A model generated the notes under the pieces. The model had not been told where the DNA came from. It saw only the letters and a list, made by a program, of their open reading frames with translations, and did not search any database. A DNA stretch of 64,000 bases from Ruminococcus sp. (GTDB taxonomy: Bacteria > Bacillota_A > Clostridia > Oscillospirales > Ruminococcaceae). Both the position numbers and the translations under genes were made by a program. Of the stretch, positions 8,529-16,021 are shown piece by piece (within the stretch, counting starts at the first letter, position 1; the number at the start of each line of letters is the position of its first letter). Location of the stretch: assembly GCA_017480485.1 (NCBI GenBank), contig JAFVAN010000032.1:1-64000 (forward strand), in the 5' to 3' direction.

Positions 8529-9191
8529 TTATCTGTCATCATTCTTTGTTATCTGCGCAAAATCCGAAAAGGCGACGGCTGCCTCGCGCTGCATGGCGGC
8601 TTCGTCCTCGGGATAGCTGCCGCCAAGGACCGCGGCGGTGGCAAAGCCGCCTGCGTTGGCGCCGCGTATTCCCTCGATGATATCCTCAAAGACCACGCAC
8701 TCCCCTGCCGAAAGGCCGAGGCGCGAGGCCGCCAGCTCGTAGACATCGGGGAAGCCCTTGCCGCGAGGGGCCTCCTCGGTGGAGACGAAGGCGTCAAAGA
8801 GGTCGTAGATGCCGTTGCTTTTCAGCACCGCCGAATAGAGCAATACGTTCGAGGCTGTGGCAAGGGCGATGCGCTTGCCGCGCTCTTTTAAGCTGCGCAG
8901 AAATTCGGCGGCGTGGGGCTTGGTCCTTATTCGGTTGGTATACTCATCCAGCGCGAGGCTGAACCACTCGTCCTTTATTTCCTCGAGGCTGTCGGGCAGG
9001 CCGAAGCGTTCCTTTGTATAGACGGCGGCCATATTGAAATCCATTACTGCCAAGGCGCGGCAGTAATCCTCGGGGACCTCGAAGCCCCGTCTTGCAAGGA
9101 ACTCCTTATCCACCTGATGCCAGACATGGGCGCTCTCCACCAGCGTTCCGTCCAAGTCAAAGATATACCCCTTAAAAGAATAAATATCCAT
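8529..9191 (-). CDS. HAD-superfamily phosphatase (beta-phosphoglucomutase-like)
   Basis: A 220-residue haloacid dehalogenase hydrolase. Motif I is FDLDGT with nucleophile Asp12 and acid/base Asp14; ATASN is motif II and VFEDIIEGIRGANAG is motif III/IV. An alpha-helical cap lies at about 20-85. It should dephosphorylate a sugar phosphate or similar small molecule, or act as a phosphomutase. The start at 9191 is set by motif I lying at residue 11; the longer ORF extends into repeat sequence and is not real. The terminal motif of R1 copy b (GATGGAGGGGG) supplies its ribosome-binding site. Confidence 0.88.
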   Translation of the reverse strand: MDIYSFKGYIFDLDGTLVESAHVWHQVDKEFLARRGFEVPEDYCRALAVMDFNMAAVYTKERFGLPDSLEEIKDEWFSLALDEYTNRIRTKPHAAEFLRSLKERGKRIALATASNVLLYSAVLKSNGIYDLFDAFVSTEEAPRGKGFPDVYELAASRLGLSAGECVVFEDIIEGIRGANAGGFATAAVLGGSYPEDEAAMQREAAVAFSDFAQITKNDDR

Positions 9192-9600
9192 TTTACTTCC
9201 CCCTCCATCTTTCAGTCGAGCGTACACGTAAAATCTCAGCGCCTCCCCGGAGGGGAGGTGGGCGCTTTTGTGTATGAGGCGGCGTTGATGCCGTTCGGAA
9301 GGCTTTGCGCGGGTGGTCCCCGATGGCTGCTGTTTCGCGTGGGAGCCCCCGCAGTTTTCACCGTTGTAAACGAGCTTGCGAGTGATTGCGCGAATTGCGT
9401 GGTGCACGCCGTGCACCGAGCTTGCGAGTGATTGCGCGAATTGCGTGGTGCGCGCCGTGCACCGAGCTTGCGAGTGATTGCGCGAATTGCGTGATGCGCG
9501 CCGTGCACCGAGCTTGCGAGTGATTGCGCGAATTGCGTGGTGCGCGCCGTGCACCGAGCTTGCGAGTGCTTACGCGACCTGCGCCGTGCGCGCTATCACA
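9192..9600 (-). repeat. R1 dispersed repeat, copy b, ending in a 46-bp tandem array
   Basis: The GATGGAGGGGG-end touches the start codon of the HAD gene. Inside are CTCCCCGGAGGGGAG and the GAGGCGG/GCCGTTCGGAAGG blocks shared with copies at 34.2 and 58.1 kb. The distal end has expanded into a tandem array (see separate entry). No open frame here is conserved between copies. Confidence 0.78.
9371..9599. repeat. 46-bp tandem repeat, about five units
   Basis: Units start at 9371, 9417, 9463, 9509 and 9555. The first four differ by only one or two bases and each begins CGAGCTTGCGAGTGATTGCG; the last is diverged. There are no spacers, so this is a tandem repeat, not a CRISPR array. Confidence 0.9.
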
Positions 9601-9635
9601 AAAATCGAGGGAGCCGCGCCATGGCAGCTCCCTCG
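9598..9635 (-). terminator. Terminator of the purF-like gene
   Basis: A nine-base-pair stem CGAGGGAGC (9606-9614) with GCTCCCTCG (9627-9635), followed on the minus strand by ATTTTTG. It lies 16 bp after the stop codon. Confidence 0.75.
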
Positions 9636-9650
9636 GTATATCCGACATAC

Positions 9651-11060
9651 TTACTCGCGCCCACTCCAGCAGTAGGTGCAGAGGCACTCGGGGTCGATGC
9701 CGATGGACTTTATCATATCGTCCAGACGGTGATAGCGCAGGGAGGTGAAGTTCAGCTGGCGGCTGATCTCCTCCACCATCTCCTTGTAGTTCCGGCTGTC
9801 GGGGTCGGCGTAGGTCTTGAGAACCTCGTCCGAGACGTTCTCGCCCTCGCGGGCCGCGATGACACGGCGGGTTATCAGCTCCATCTCGGAGGTGGAGCGG
9901 GAGAAATTCAGATACTTGCAGCCGTAGAGCAGTGGCGGACAGGCTGGGCGGATATGCACCTCGCGGGCGCCGCTGTTATACAGGAACTCCGTGGTCTCTC
10001 GCAGCTGGGTGCCGCGGACGATGGAGTCGTCTATCATAAGCAGGCTCTTGCCCTTTATGAGCGCATCCACGGGGATGAGCTTCATCTTGGCGATGCGGTT
10101 GCGCTGGGACTGGTTGACGGGCATGAAGGAGCGGGGCCAAGTAGGGGTGTACTTGATAAAGGGCCTCGAAAACGGTATCTTGGACTCGTTGGAGTAGCCG
10201 ATGGCGTGGGCCGTGCCGGAATCCGGGACGCCTGCCACCAGGTCGGGAGTAACGTTATCTCGCTGCGCCAGCATCTTGCCGCAGTTATAGCGCATCTCCT
10301 CGACGGTCACGCCCTCATAGGAGGAGCAGGGATAGCCGTAATACACCCACAGGAAGGAGCAGATCTTCATCTTCTTCTGAGGGGGCGAGAGGGTCTGGGC
10401 GCCGCTGCGGTCCACAAAGACGATCTCTCCGGGGCCCAGCTCGCGGTCGTGGCTGTAGCCGAGGTTAAGGTAAGCAAAGCTCTCGAAGGAGATACACCTG
10501 CTGCCGTCCTCCTTGATGCCAAGGGCAACGGGGGTCCTGCCAAGCTTGTCCCTTGCGGCGTAAATGCCCTCGGAGGTCATGAGCATAAGGGTCATGGAGC
10601 CCTTGATCTTCTCCTGTGCAAAGCGGATGCCCTCGACGATGGTGTCGCACTGGTCAATGATAGCTGCCACCAGCTCGGTAGCGTTGATGTCGCCGCCGCT
10701 CATCTCAAGGAAGTGGGTGTGGCCGCTCTTGTAAACAAGGTCCAGCAGCTCGTCGGTGTTGTTTATCTTACCGACGGTGGTGATGGCATAGGTGCCAAGG
10801 TGCGAGCGCACCATCAGGGGCTGAGGCTCGTAGTCCGAGATGCAGCCGATGCCCATAGTGCCGCTCATAGAGTTAACGTCGTCGGCAAACTTGGTGCGGA
10901 AGGGTGAGTTCTCGATATTATGTATGGCGCGGTCAAAGCCCTTCTCGCCGTACATTACGATGCCCGCACGCCTTGTGCCCAGATGCGAATGATAATCCGT
11001 TCCATAGAAGATATCGTAGATACAGTTCTCGTCCGAAACGGCTCCAAAAAATCCTCCCAT
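9651..11060 (-). CDS. Amidophosphoribosyltransferase-like protein lacking the glutaminase cysteine
   Basis: A 469-residue PurF homologue. The phosphoribosyltransferase half is intact, with the PRPP loop LLMIDDSIVRGTQ at about 341-353. Cysteines likely to hold an iron-sulfur cluster remain (Cys245, Cys374, Cys381, Cys459, Cys461, Cys464). The N-terminal class II glutaminase half is altered: the protein begins MGGFFG where the family has the nucleophile Cys directly after Met, and the usual Asn-Gly oxyanion pair is replaced by VGKINNTDEL. Known PurF uses glutamine to make phosphoribosylamine; this one may use ammonia or do something else. It is a single-gene unit with its own promoter and terminator. 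A canonical purF is not in the window. Confidence 0.85.
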   Translation of the reverse strand: MGGFFGAVSDENCIYDIFYGTDYHSHLGTRRAGIVMYGEKGFDRAIHNIENSPFRTKFADDVNSMSGTMGIGCISDYEPQPLMVRSHLGTYAITTVGKINNTDELLDLVYKSGHTHFLEMSGGDINATELVAAIIDQCDTIVEGIRFAQEKIKGSMTLMLMTSEGIYAARDKLGRTPVALGIKEDGSRCISFESFAYLNLGYSHDRELGPGEIVFVDRSGAQTLSPPQKKMKICSFLWVYYGYPCSSYEGVTVEEMRYNCGKMLAQRDNVTPDLVAGVPDSGTAHAIGYSNESKIPFSRPFIKYTPTWPRSFMPVNQSQRNRIAKMKLIPVDALIKGKSLLMIDDSIVRGTQLRETTEFLYNSGAREVHIRPACPPLLYGCKYLNFSRSTSEMELITRRVIAAREGENVSDEVLKTYADPDSRNYKEMVEEISRQLNFTSLRYHRLDDMIKSIGIDPECLCTYCWSGRE

Positions 11061-11100
11061 TGAAAGTCCTCCTTAGAAGCTTTAGCCAAGATACATATTT

Positions 11101-11129
11101 ATTATATCAAACCCCGCAGAAAAATTCAA
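11101..11129 (-). promoter_or_regulatory. SigA-type promoter of the purF-like gene
   Basis: On the minus strand: TTGAAT (11129-11124), 17-bp spacer ending in TGA (extended -10), TATAAT (11106-11101). The ribosome-binding site AAGGAGG follows just before the start codon. Confidence 0.8.
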
Positions 11130-11189
11130 TATATATTTTATTAAAAAAATCGTGGCTGAGATGGGGGAGAGTTTCTACTGAAGGCTTAG

Positions 11190-11925
11190 GCCCTGTGCTT
11201 CTCTCTTTTTCTTTGTTTAATGCGCCGCAGCTACGCCCTGTTGCGAGGGGCTTCTGCTTCTATCTTTTTCTTTGTTGTGTTCGTCGCGTCTGCGCCCTGT
11301 TGCGAGGGGGAGGACCAAAAGAGGGGGCTCCCCGTCGATCTGATGTGATGGGTACCTTGTTTCCCCCCTCTTAAGGTCCTCCCCCTCGCGCTCCCCTTCC
11401 CCTTATCTTCCCCATGTTTAGGCTTTTCGCGCAAAAGGATGGAGCAGGAGACAGGCTTTTGCGCCCGCGTTTTTCACGGTCGAGCAAACCGATACCCCGC
11501 AGCTGTCGCCTCCAGCACGCTGCGTATCTGATTAGACGCTGTGTAGCAATCGCCTTAAACAAAGGAAAACCCAGAACACAAGGCCCTCTGCTTAGCTGCC
11601 TTAAAACCGAACAAGGAAAACAAAGAAGCCTACCCTTTTACTACGAGGTAAAAGGGGGCGAGGGGGAGGAAGAGTAAGGAAGAGGGAGCGCGAGGGAGGA
11701 ACCTCAGGGAAGGAGGGGAACCGCCCCCTTTTGCGCGCAAGCGTTTTAGGGGCCCCTCCGTCCCTGTGGTTCCTCCCTCGCAACGAGCGCAGACGCAGCG
11801 CAACCCACAAAGAAAAGGAGAGAAGCAAAGGGCTTGGGGAAGACCGAAGAAACCCCTCCGCCCCTGTGGTTCCTCCCTCGCAACCGAGCGCAGACGCAGC
11901 GAACACCACAAAGAAAAAGAGAAAC
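11190..11925. repeat. R6 large inverted-repeat block, no gene
   Basis: About 735 bp between two minus-strand transcription units with no credible gene. Left-arm elements (11202-11310 and 11340-11412) recur inverted on the right (11655-11700 and 11753-11925). The right arm carries a direct duplication with a period of exactly 100 bp: CCCCTCCG at 11753 and 11853, followed by TGTGGTTCCTCCCTCGCAAC. The left arm holds the inverted form twice, about 60 bp apart. The centre (11413-11650) is unique. Several minus-strand frames are open at once, as expected from biased composition rather than coding. Confidence 0.7.
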
Positions 11926-11946
11926 CCACAAGCCTTGTCGGCGAAA

Positions 11947-11974
11947 TAAAAAAGACTGCCATAACGGCAGTCTT
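11947..11974 (-). terminator. Terminator of the ferredoxin gene
   Basis: Stem AAGACTGCC (11952-11960) with GGCAGTCTT (11966-11974), loop of five, followed on the minus strand by a T-rich run. Confidence 0.88.
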
Positions 11975-11989
11975 CTCTGTGTCTTTATC

Positions 11990-12160
11990 TTATTCCGGAG
12001 CAATTACCTCTGCAGGGCAAGTAGCTGCGCAGGAACCGCAGTCGATGCAAGCAGAAGCGTCGATAGATGCAGCAGCATCTCCAAGTGTGATAGCTCCAAC
12101 TGGGCAAGCGTCTACGCAAGCGCCGCAAGCCAGACAACCTTCTCCAACCTTATAAGCCAT
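11990..12160 (-). CDS. 2[4Fe-4S] ferredoxin
   Basis: A 56-residue clostridial-type ferredoxin read directly from the sequence. Two cluster motifs are present: CLACGACVDACP near residues 9-20 and CIDCGSCAATCP near 37-48, each of the form CxxCxxCxxxCP. Such proteins carry low-potential electrons for pyruvate:ferredoxin oxidoreductase, hydrogenase and Rnf-type complexes in anaerobes. The start at 12160 has AAGGAGG eight bases upstream. It is a single-gene unit with its own consensus promoter and strong terminator, which fits a highly expressed electron carrier. Codon use is very uniform (GCT for Ala, TGC for Cys), also fitting high expression. Confidence 0.96.
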   Translation of the reverse strand: MAYKVGEGCLACGACVDACPVGAITLGDAAASIDASACIDCGSCAATCPAEVIAPE

Positions 12161-12213
12161 AATAAGTACCTCCTTAGAAAAACTGGATAAGAAGCGATAG
12201 TGCCTCTATTAAA

Positions 12214-12242
12214 ATGATATGCTTTTATTCGTGAAAAGTCAA
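12214..12242 (-). promoter_or_regulatory. SigA-type promoter of the ferredoxin gene
   Basis: On the minus strand: TTGACT (12242-12237), 17-bp spacer, TATCAT (12219-12214), about 54 bp before the start codon. Confidence 0.85.
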
Positions 12243-12267
12243 GCGTTTTGACCCTTTCGTAATAATT

Positions 12268-12323
12268 TTTGGTGAAGCTGTTGCTAACTCGGGCATGAAA
12301 TTTGGTGAAGCCGTTGCTAACTC
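12268..12323. repeat. 33-bp-period direct repeat upstream of the ferredoxin promoter
   Basis: TTTGGTGAAG followed by CTGTTGCTAACTC at 12268-12290 recurs with one change at 12301-12323. It lies in the gap between the ferredoxin promoter and the divergent ROK gene. Function unknown. Confidence 0.7.
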
Positions 12324-12451
12324 CTACGGCGCCGCGAAGCAGGCCCAAAAGCAGCCCTCCCCCTGCCTGCTTTGGAGCCGGAAAAAATAATCAATCTTTT
12401 GCATAATTTGTTTATTTGTAAAAAGAACTTAATAATTATTTCATAAAGTGA

Positions 12452-12496
12452 TGTTATAATTTAAAAAACTTAACAAATATCCCGAGGGCGGGATAT
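12452..12496 (+). promoter_or_regulatory. Extended -10 promoter and palindrome upstream of the ROK gene
   Basis: TG at 12452-12453 followed by TATAAT at 12455-12460 forms an extended -10; no good -35 is seen. The palindrome ATATCCCG AGGG CGGGATAT at 12477-12496 lies in the leader and could be the operator of the ROK protein or a leader hairpin. Confidence 0.5.
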
Positions 12497-12532
12497 TGCC
12501 GAAGAAAAACACCACGAACGGAGGCGCAGAAA

Positions 12533-13798
12533 ATGGAACAACACGGTATAAGCAAGCTTGATCTTAAAAGACGTAACCGAATGCAGGTGCTGAAGATACT
12601 CAAGCAGCGGGGCCCCACCTCGAGGATAGATATCGCGGGGATGCTGGAGCTTACAAGAGCCGCCGTAACTATCATCACCAACGAGATGATAGAGCAGGGG
12701 ATAATCCAGGAGATAGGCGAGTATAAGCACGTCAACGAAAAAGCGCCCAGAGGAAGAAAAAAGATCCTTATCGACATAAACCATCACTATAAGTTCGCCA
12801 TCGGCGTCACCGTTGAGGAGGACGTGGTGAGCGTGGGGCTCTCCACCTTGGCGGGAGATGTGCTGGACAAGCGCAACGCCGCCGTTGACCCCTCTACCGA
12901 GCGCAAGGACATCTTCGACTTCGTGGAGCGGTCCATAAGAGAGGTCATGAGCGACAACTGTCTTGACAAGAACTCCATCCTTGGTCTGGGCTTCGGCATC
13001 TTCCCCACCATGTACGGCCAGCTGGGCATAGAGCTCATCGACGGCGCCCCCAACTATTCGAGGATAAGAGACTACGTCGGCAAGCTCACCGACCTGCCCG
13101 TTGTTTTTGACAACAGCGTAAAGGGGACCGCCATGGCAAACATCGACTTCCAGAAGACCAAGGACCCCAACAGACAGAACATAGCCTTTTTGCAGTACGG
13201 CACCACGATGCACTTCGTTGTTACAAACCTCAACGACCCCATCGTTTCCTACGACAACAGAACGGGCTTTGTTGACAAGATGATAATCAACCCCACAGCC
13301 ACCGAGAGGTGCGCCTGCGGAAGGCGCGGCTGCGTCGAGAACGAGCTGACGCCTCAGGCAATAATCAGAAAGATCTCGGCGGTCTATTCCAAGGAGACCA
13401 CCCCGGACCTTTACAAGGCCACCGAGGGCGACCGGGGGCGGCTGGATCTGGGGCTCATTTATAACGCCTACGTCCACAACGACATGGCGGTGGTGAAGTC
13501 TGTGGACAGCACCCTCGAGCTGACGGCGGTGCTGCTGAACAACCTCTACTTCTCCACCAACCCCCAGAAGATAGTGCTGCACCACTTCCGCTTCAACCCC
13601 GCGGCGGACGACGACGCTTTCTTCTCGATGCTGAAAAACCACGTTACCGCCATCGGCGGTGCGCGGGTGGCCAGCAAGATAGAGCCCTCGATAATCGAGG
13701 ACAAGCACCGCTTCCTTGCGGGCTGCGCCATAGCCATCCGCGAGCTCTTCTTTGACAAGGGCGGCTACAGCAGCTCCTCGCTGCGGTCGGCACAGTAG
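12533..13798 (+). CDS. ROK-family transcriptional regulator
   Basis: A 421-residue protein: N-terminal winged helix-turn-helix (about 15-65) followed by a sugar-kinase-like ROK domain. The ROK zinc motif is present as CACGRRGC with Cys260, Cys262 and Cys267. Kinase-defining residues look lost: the usual catalytic Asp region reads VFDNSVKGTA, and the Gly-His before the zinc motif reads RTGFVDK. This fits a sugar-sensing repressor of the XylR/NagC kind, not an enzyme. The start at 12533 has GGAGG nine bases upstream. Its target is not shown by context; the convergent GH5 gene is the nearest glycan-related neighbour. Confidence 0.88.
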   Translation: MEQHGISKLDLKRRNRMQVLKILKQRGPTSRIDIAGMLELTRAAVTIITNEMIEQGIIQEIGEYKHVNEKAPRGRKKILIDINHHYKFAIGVTVEEDVVSVGLSTLAGDVLDKRNAAVDPSTERKDIFDFVERSIREVMSDNCLDKNSILGLGFGIFPTMYGQLGIELIDGAPNYSRIRDYVGKLTDLPVVFDNSVKGTAMANIDFQKTKDPNRQNIAFLQYGTTMHFVVTNLNDPIVSYDNRTGFVDKMIINPTATERCACGRRGCVENELTPQAIIRKISAVYSKETTPDLYKATEGDRGRLDLGLIYNAYVHNDMAVVKSVDSTLELTAVLLNNLYFSTNPQKIVLHHFRFNPAADDDAFFSMLKNHVTAIGGARVASKIEPSIIEDKHRFLAGCAIAIRELFFDKGGYSSSSLRSAQ

Positions 13799-13811
13799 TT
13801 TATAAAACACG

Positions 13812-13938
13812 AAACAAAGGGATATACCTCCCCGCAATGGGTGGTATATCCCTTTGTTTATTCTGTCCGAGCCGCTTCGCGGCTCGGACAGATGCCGAAA
13901 ATGGGTACTCCCCCGTTGGGGGAGCACCCATTTTCGGC
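13812..13938. repeat. R3 three-hairpin element, copy c
   Basis: Hairpins at 13812-13859 (arms AAACAAAGGGATATACC and complement), 13864-13890 (TGTCCGAGCCGC TTC and complement) and 13894-13938 (GCCGAAAATGGGT and complement). It separates the convergent ROK and GH5 genes and probably terminates both. Confidence 0.78.
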
Positions 13939-13975
13939 GGGAGAGCTATGCACACAAATGCACACGCCGCCGCGC

Positions 13976-15148
13976 TTATGCGTAAACCTTCTGTATCGCC
14001 TCGACGATCTCGGGGAAATACCAAGCGGGAGGAAGATTGCGGTCCATAAGGCCAAAGTTCTCTCCGCCGCCTGCTACGGCGTTGTTGTCCCACCAGCAGC
14101 AGGGAATGCCCAGCTCCTTGGCGGCGGTCAGGTAGTCGGTGACGCAGGTGATCCTGTCCTCGGTGTTCTCCTTGTTTACGGAGCCGAACTCGCCCACGAT
14201 GACGGGTATCTGCTTAGAGATGAACAGCTCATTAAGCACCGAGAAGAGGGTGGGTATCTCGGAATTATTGGGGTCATACTCGGCGGTGCCCTTTGTGTCA
14301 AGAGCGAAGGAATATGGCAGATAGGCGTGTACGGAAACGATAAGCTTGTCGTCGCCCTCGGGCAGCTCGATGGCCTTGAGGCAGTTGCTGCTGGAGGAGG
14401 CGGCGTAGCCTGTTATCATCAGGTGGCGCTTGGCGTTGTTGCCGCCCGAATTGCGGACGGTGTCATAGAACACCCGCTCGTACTCGTTGACGGTCTCCCG
14501 GGACTTCTTGTCGCCGCCGGTCCACTCCTTGGCGGTGTTGCGGAGGCGGGGCTCGTTAAGGCCCTCAAAGATCAGGTGCTCGTCATAGTCCTTGAATTCC
14601 TCACATATCTGCTCCCAAAGGGCTTTCAGCTGGGCCTCGTCCTGCTCCTTGTCCTTGCCGTCCGGGAAGTACCACTCCTCGTGGTGGGTGTTGAGGATGA
14701 CGAACATATCGTTGGCCATGCCGTAGTCCACGATCTCACGGACCCTGTTCATCCATGCCTCGTCCACCTTATAGTCCTCGTCCATATGGTCGCCCCAGCT
14801 AACGGGAACGCGCATAACGTTGAAGCCCGCCTCCTTTAGCAGCTGGACCATATAGACGCTGGTCTCGGCGGTCTGCCAGGTGGTCTCGTTCTTTACGCCG
14901 TTGGGGCCGGTGGCGTCCATGGTGTTGCCCAGGTTCCAGCCGTACTTCATCTCCTTCACCAGCTCCCAGGAGGAGATATCCCTTATCTCTCCCGTAGGTG
15001 TGTAGAGGCGCTCGGTGGTCTCCTCCGCAGAGGTGCTCTCGGTCCCGCCCGAGGCTGCCCCCGAGCTGTCTTCGTCTCCGCAGCCTGCCAGCAGGCCAAG
15101 AGACAGCACCGCCGCTGCCAGCAGCGCGATGGTCTTTTTCAGTTTCAT
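13976..15148 (-). CDS. Glycoside hydrolase family 5 lipoprotein (endoglucanase-type)
   Basis: A 390-residue exported protein. The signal peptide ends in the lipobox LAGC with Cys23 as lipid anchor, followed by a Ser/Glu/Thr-rich linker to about 47. The catalytic barrel shows GWNLGNTMDA near 70-79, the acid/base Glu199 in LNEP, and the nucleophile Glu320 in GEFG. GH5 enzymes of this kind cut cellulose, xyloglucan, mannan or related beta-glucans; the exact substrate cannot be told. It has no carbohydrate-binding or dockerin module, so it would act as a membrane-tethered enzyme at the cell surface. The start is the ATG at 15148 with GGAG nine bases before; the TTG just upstream is less likely. 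Confidence 0.92.
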   Translation of the reverse strand: MKLKKTIALLAAAVLSLGLLAGCGDEDSSGAASGGTESTSAEETTERLYTPTGEIRDISSWELVKEMKYGWNLGNTMDATGPNGVKNETTWQTAETSVYMVQLLKEAGFNVMRVPVSWGDHMDEDYKVDEAWMNRVREIVDYGMANDMFVILNTHHEEWYFPDGKDKEQDEAQLKALWEQICEEFKDYDEHLIFEGLNEPRLRNTAKEWTGGDKKSRETVNEYERVFYDTVRNSGGNNAKRHLMITGYAASSSSNCLKAIELPEGDDKLIVSVHAYLPYSFALDTKGTAEYDPNNSEIPTLFSVLNELFISKQIPVIVGEFGSVNKENTEDRITCVTDYLTAAKELGIPCCWWDNNAVAGGGENFGLMDRNLPPAWYFPEIVEAIQKVYA

Positions 15149-15165
15149 CAATTACTACTCCTTTC

Positions 15166-15408
15166 TTTAATTTCCCCACCTGCTTTCAGTCGAGCGCTTG
15201 GCAGGGCTTTTTGGGCCTCCCCGAAGGGGAGGCGGGTCGTTTTGTGGATGAGGCGGAATTGATACCGTCAGGATGGCTTTGCGCGGGTGGTCCTACGCCG
15301 GCTGCTGCTTCGTGAGGGAGCCGCCTTATTTTTCATCGCTGTAAGGCGGCTTGCCGCCGCTCACGCGACCTGCCCCGGCGGGGCACCGCCCGCCGTGCGC
15401 GCTAGCAC
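15166..15408 (-). repeat. R1 dispersed repeat, copy c
   Basis: Fills the gap between the TPR gene stop and the GH5 start. It has a variant terminal motif (GAAAGCAGGTGGGG on the minus strand) next to the GH5 ribosome-binding site, the palindrome CTCCCCGAAGGGGAG, and the distal block ending GCGCGCTAGCAC-like just before the TPR stop codon. Confidence 0.75.
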
Positions 15409-15412
15409 TCGC

Positions 15413-15832
15413 TCAGTCGATCATATCCCTTATAGCCTCGAGGTACTTTGGGTCGTCGTTTTCAAATATCTCCTCTCCGGCGAGCATATAGGCCCGGAGG
15501 AGGTACTCTCCTGCGTCCTCCCTGCCCAGCTCATAGGAGCACTGCCCCAGCCGCATCATCACGAAGGGGTTTGCATAGCCCTCTCCCGAGAGGTTCGACT
15601 TTGCCTCCCACAGCAGCGGGAAAGCTTTTTCAAACTCCCCCTGCAAAAACCGGGCATCGGCGATGGAGGTCAAAAACCACACGGCCTCGCTTTGGGTGTT
15701 AAGGGGCTTTGGGAGGCTGTCGAGGGCCGACTGCCAGATCTCGATGGCCCGGTCGTACCTGCCCTCGTCGAAGAACACATTGCCCTCCTCGGCGAGGTCA
15801 TCTATGCTTTTCTTTTTCTTGAAGAGTCCCAT
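15413..15832 (-). CDS. Tetratricopeptide-repeat-like protein
   Basis: A 139-residue helical protein. Two TPR-like units are visible around 12-40 (LAEEGNVFFDEGRYDRAIEI) and 52-90 (ADARFLQGEFEKAFPLLWEA), with a third weaker one around 95-120. TPRs mediate protein-protein contacts; no enzyme motif is present. The ATG at 15832 is preceded by AAAGGAG. The N-terminus MGLFKKKKS is basic and resembles that of the PspA-like protein at 35.8 kb, which may only reflect a common start context. Function unknown. Confidence 0.78.
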   Translation of the reverse strand: MGLFKKKKSIDDLAEEGNVFFDEGRYDRAIEIWQSALDSLPKPLNTQSEAVWFLTSIADARFLQGEFEKAFPLLWEAKSNLSGEGYANPFVMMRLGQCSYELGREDAGEYLLRAYMLAGEEIFENDDPKYLEAIRDMID

Positions 15833-15849
15833 AGTGTCTCCTTTCGGTG

Positions 15850-16020
15850 GTTTGGGGGGTGCCTCCCCTGCTGGCCTTGGGCAAGCATTTTGCCTCCCCT
15901 GAAAGGGGAGGGGGACCGCCGCCGGTAGGCGGTGGTGGAGGGGTTCCATGGCGAGGCACCCGCGCGCGTTTTTTAATGCGCTCCGCGATGGGGTTATTGC
16001 CCCTGCTCCTAATTATCAAC
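15850..16020. repeat. R2-related repeat, partial copy f
   Basis: Contains CCTCCCCTGAAAGGGGAGG and a block at about 15958-16021 (CCCGCGCGCGTTTTTTAATG, then CTCCGCGA, then GCCCCTGCTCCTAATTATCA) that is nearly identical to 24499-24559. It ends at the recQ stop codon. Confidence 0.65.
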
Positions 16021-16021
16021 T

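Noticed and set aside
9371..9599. Possible CRISPR array
   Set aside because: Units are head to tail with no unique spacers, and no cas gene is present.
11601..12003. Several overlapping minus-strand ORFs of 85-110 codons
   Set aside because: Three frames are open at once because of skewed composition and repeats; no ribosome-binding sites; they cross the ferredoxin terminator.
12470..13927. 485-codon minus-strand ORF opposite the ROK gene
   Set aside because: Starts in an R3 hairpin and mirrors the ROK codons; no ribosome-binding site.
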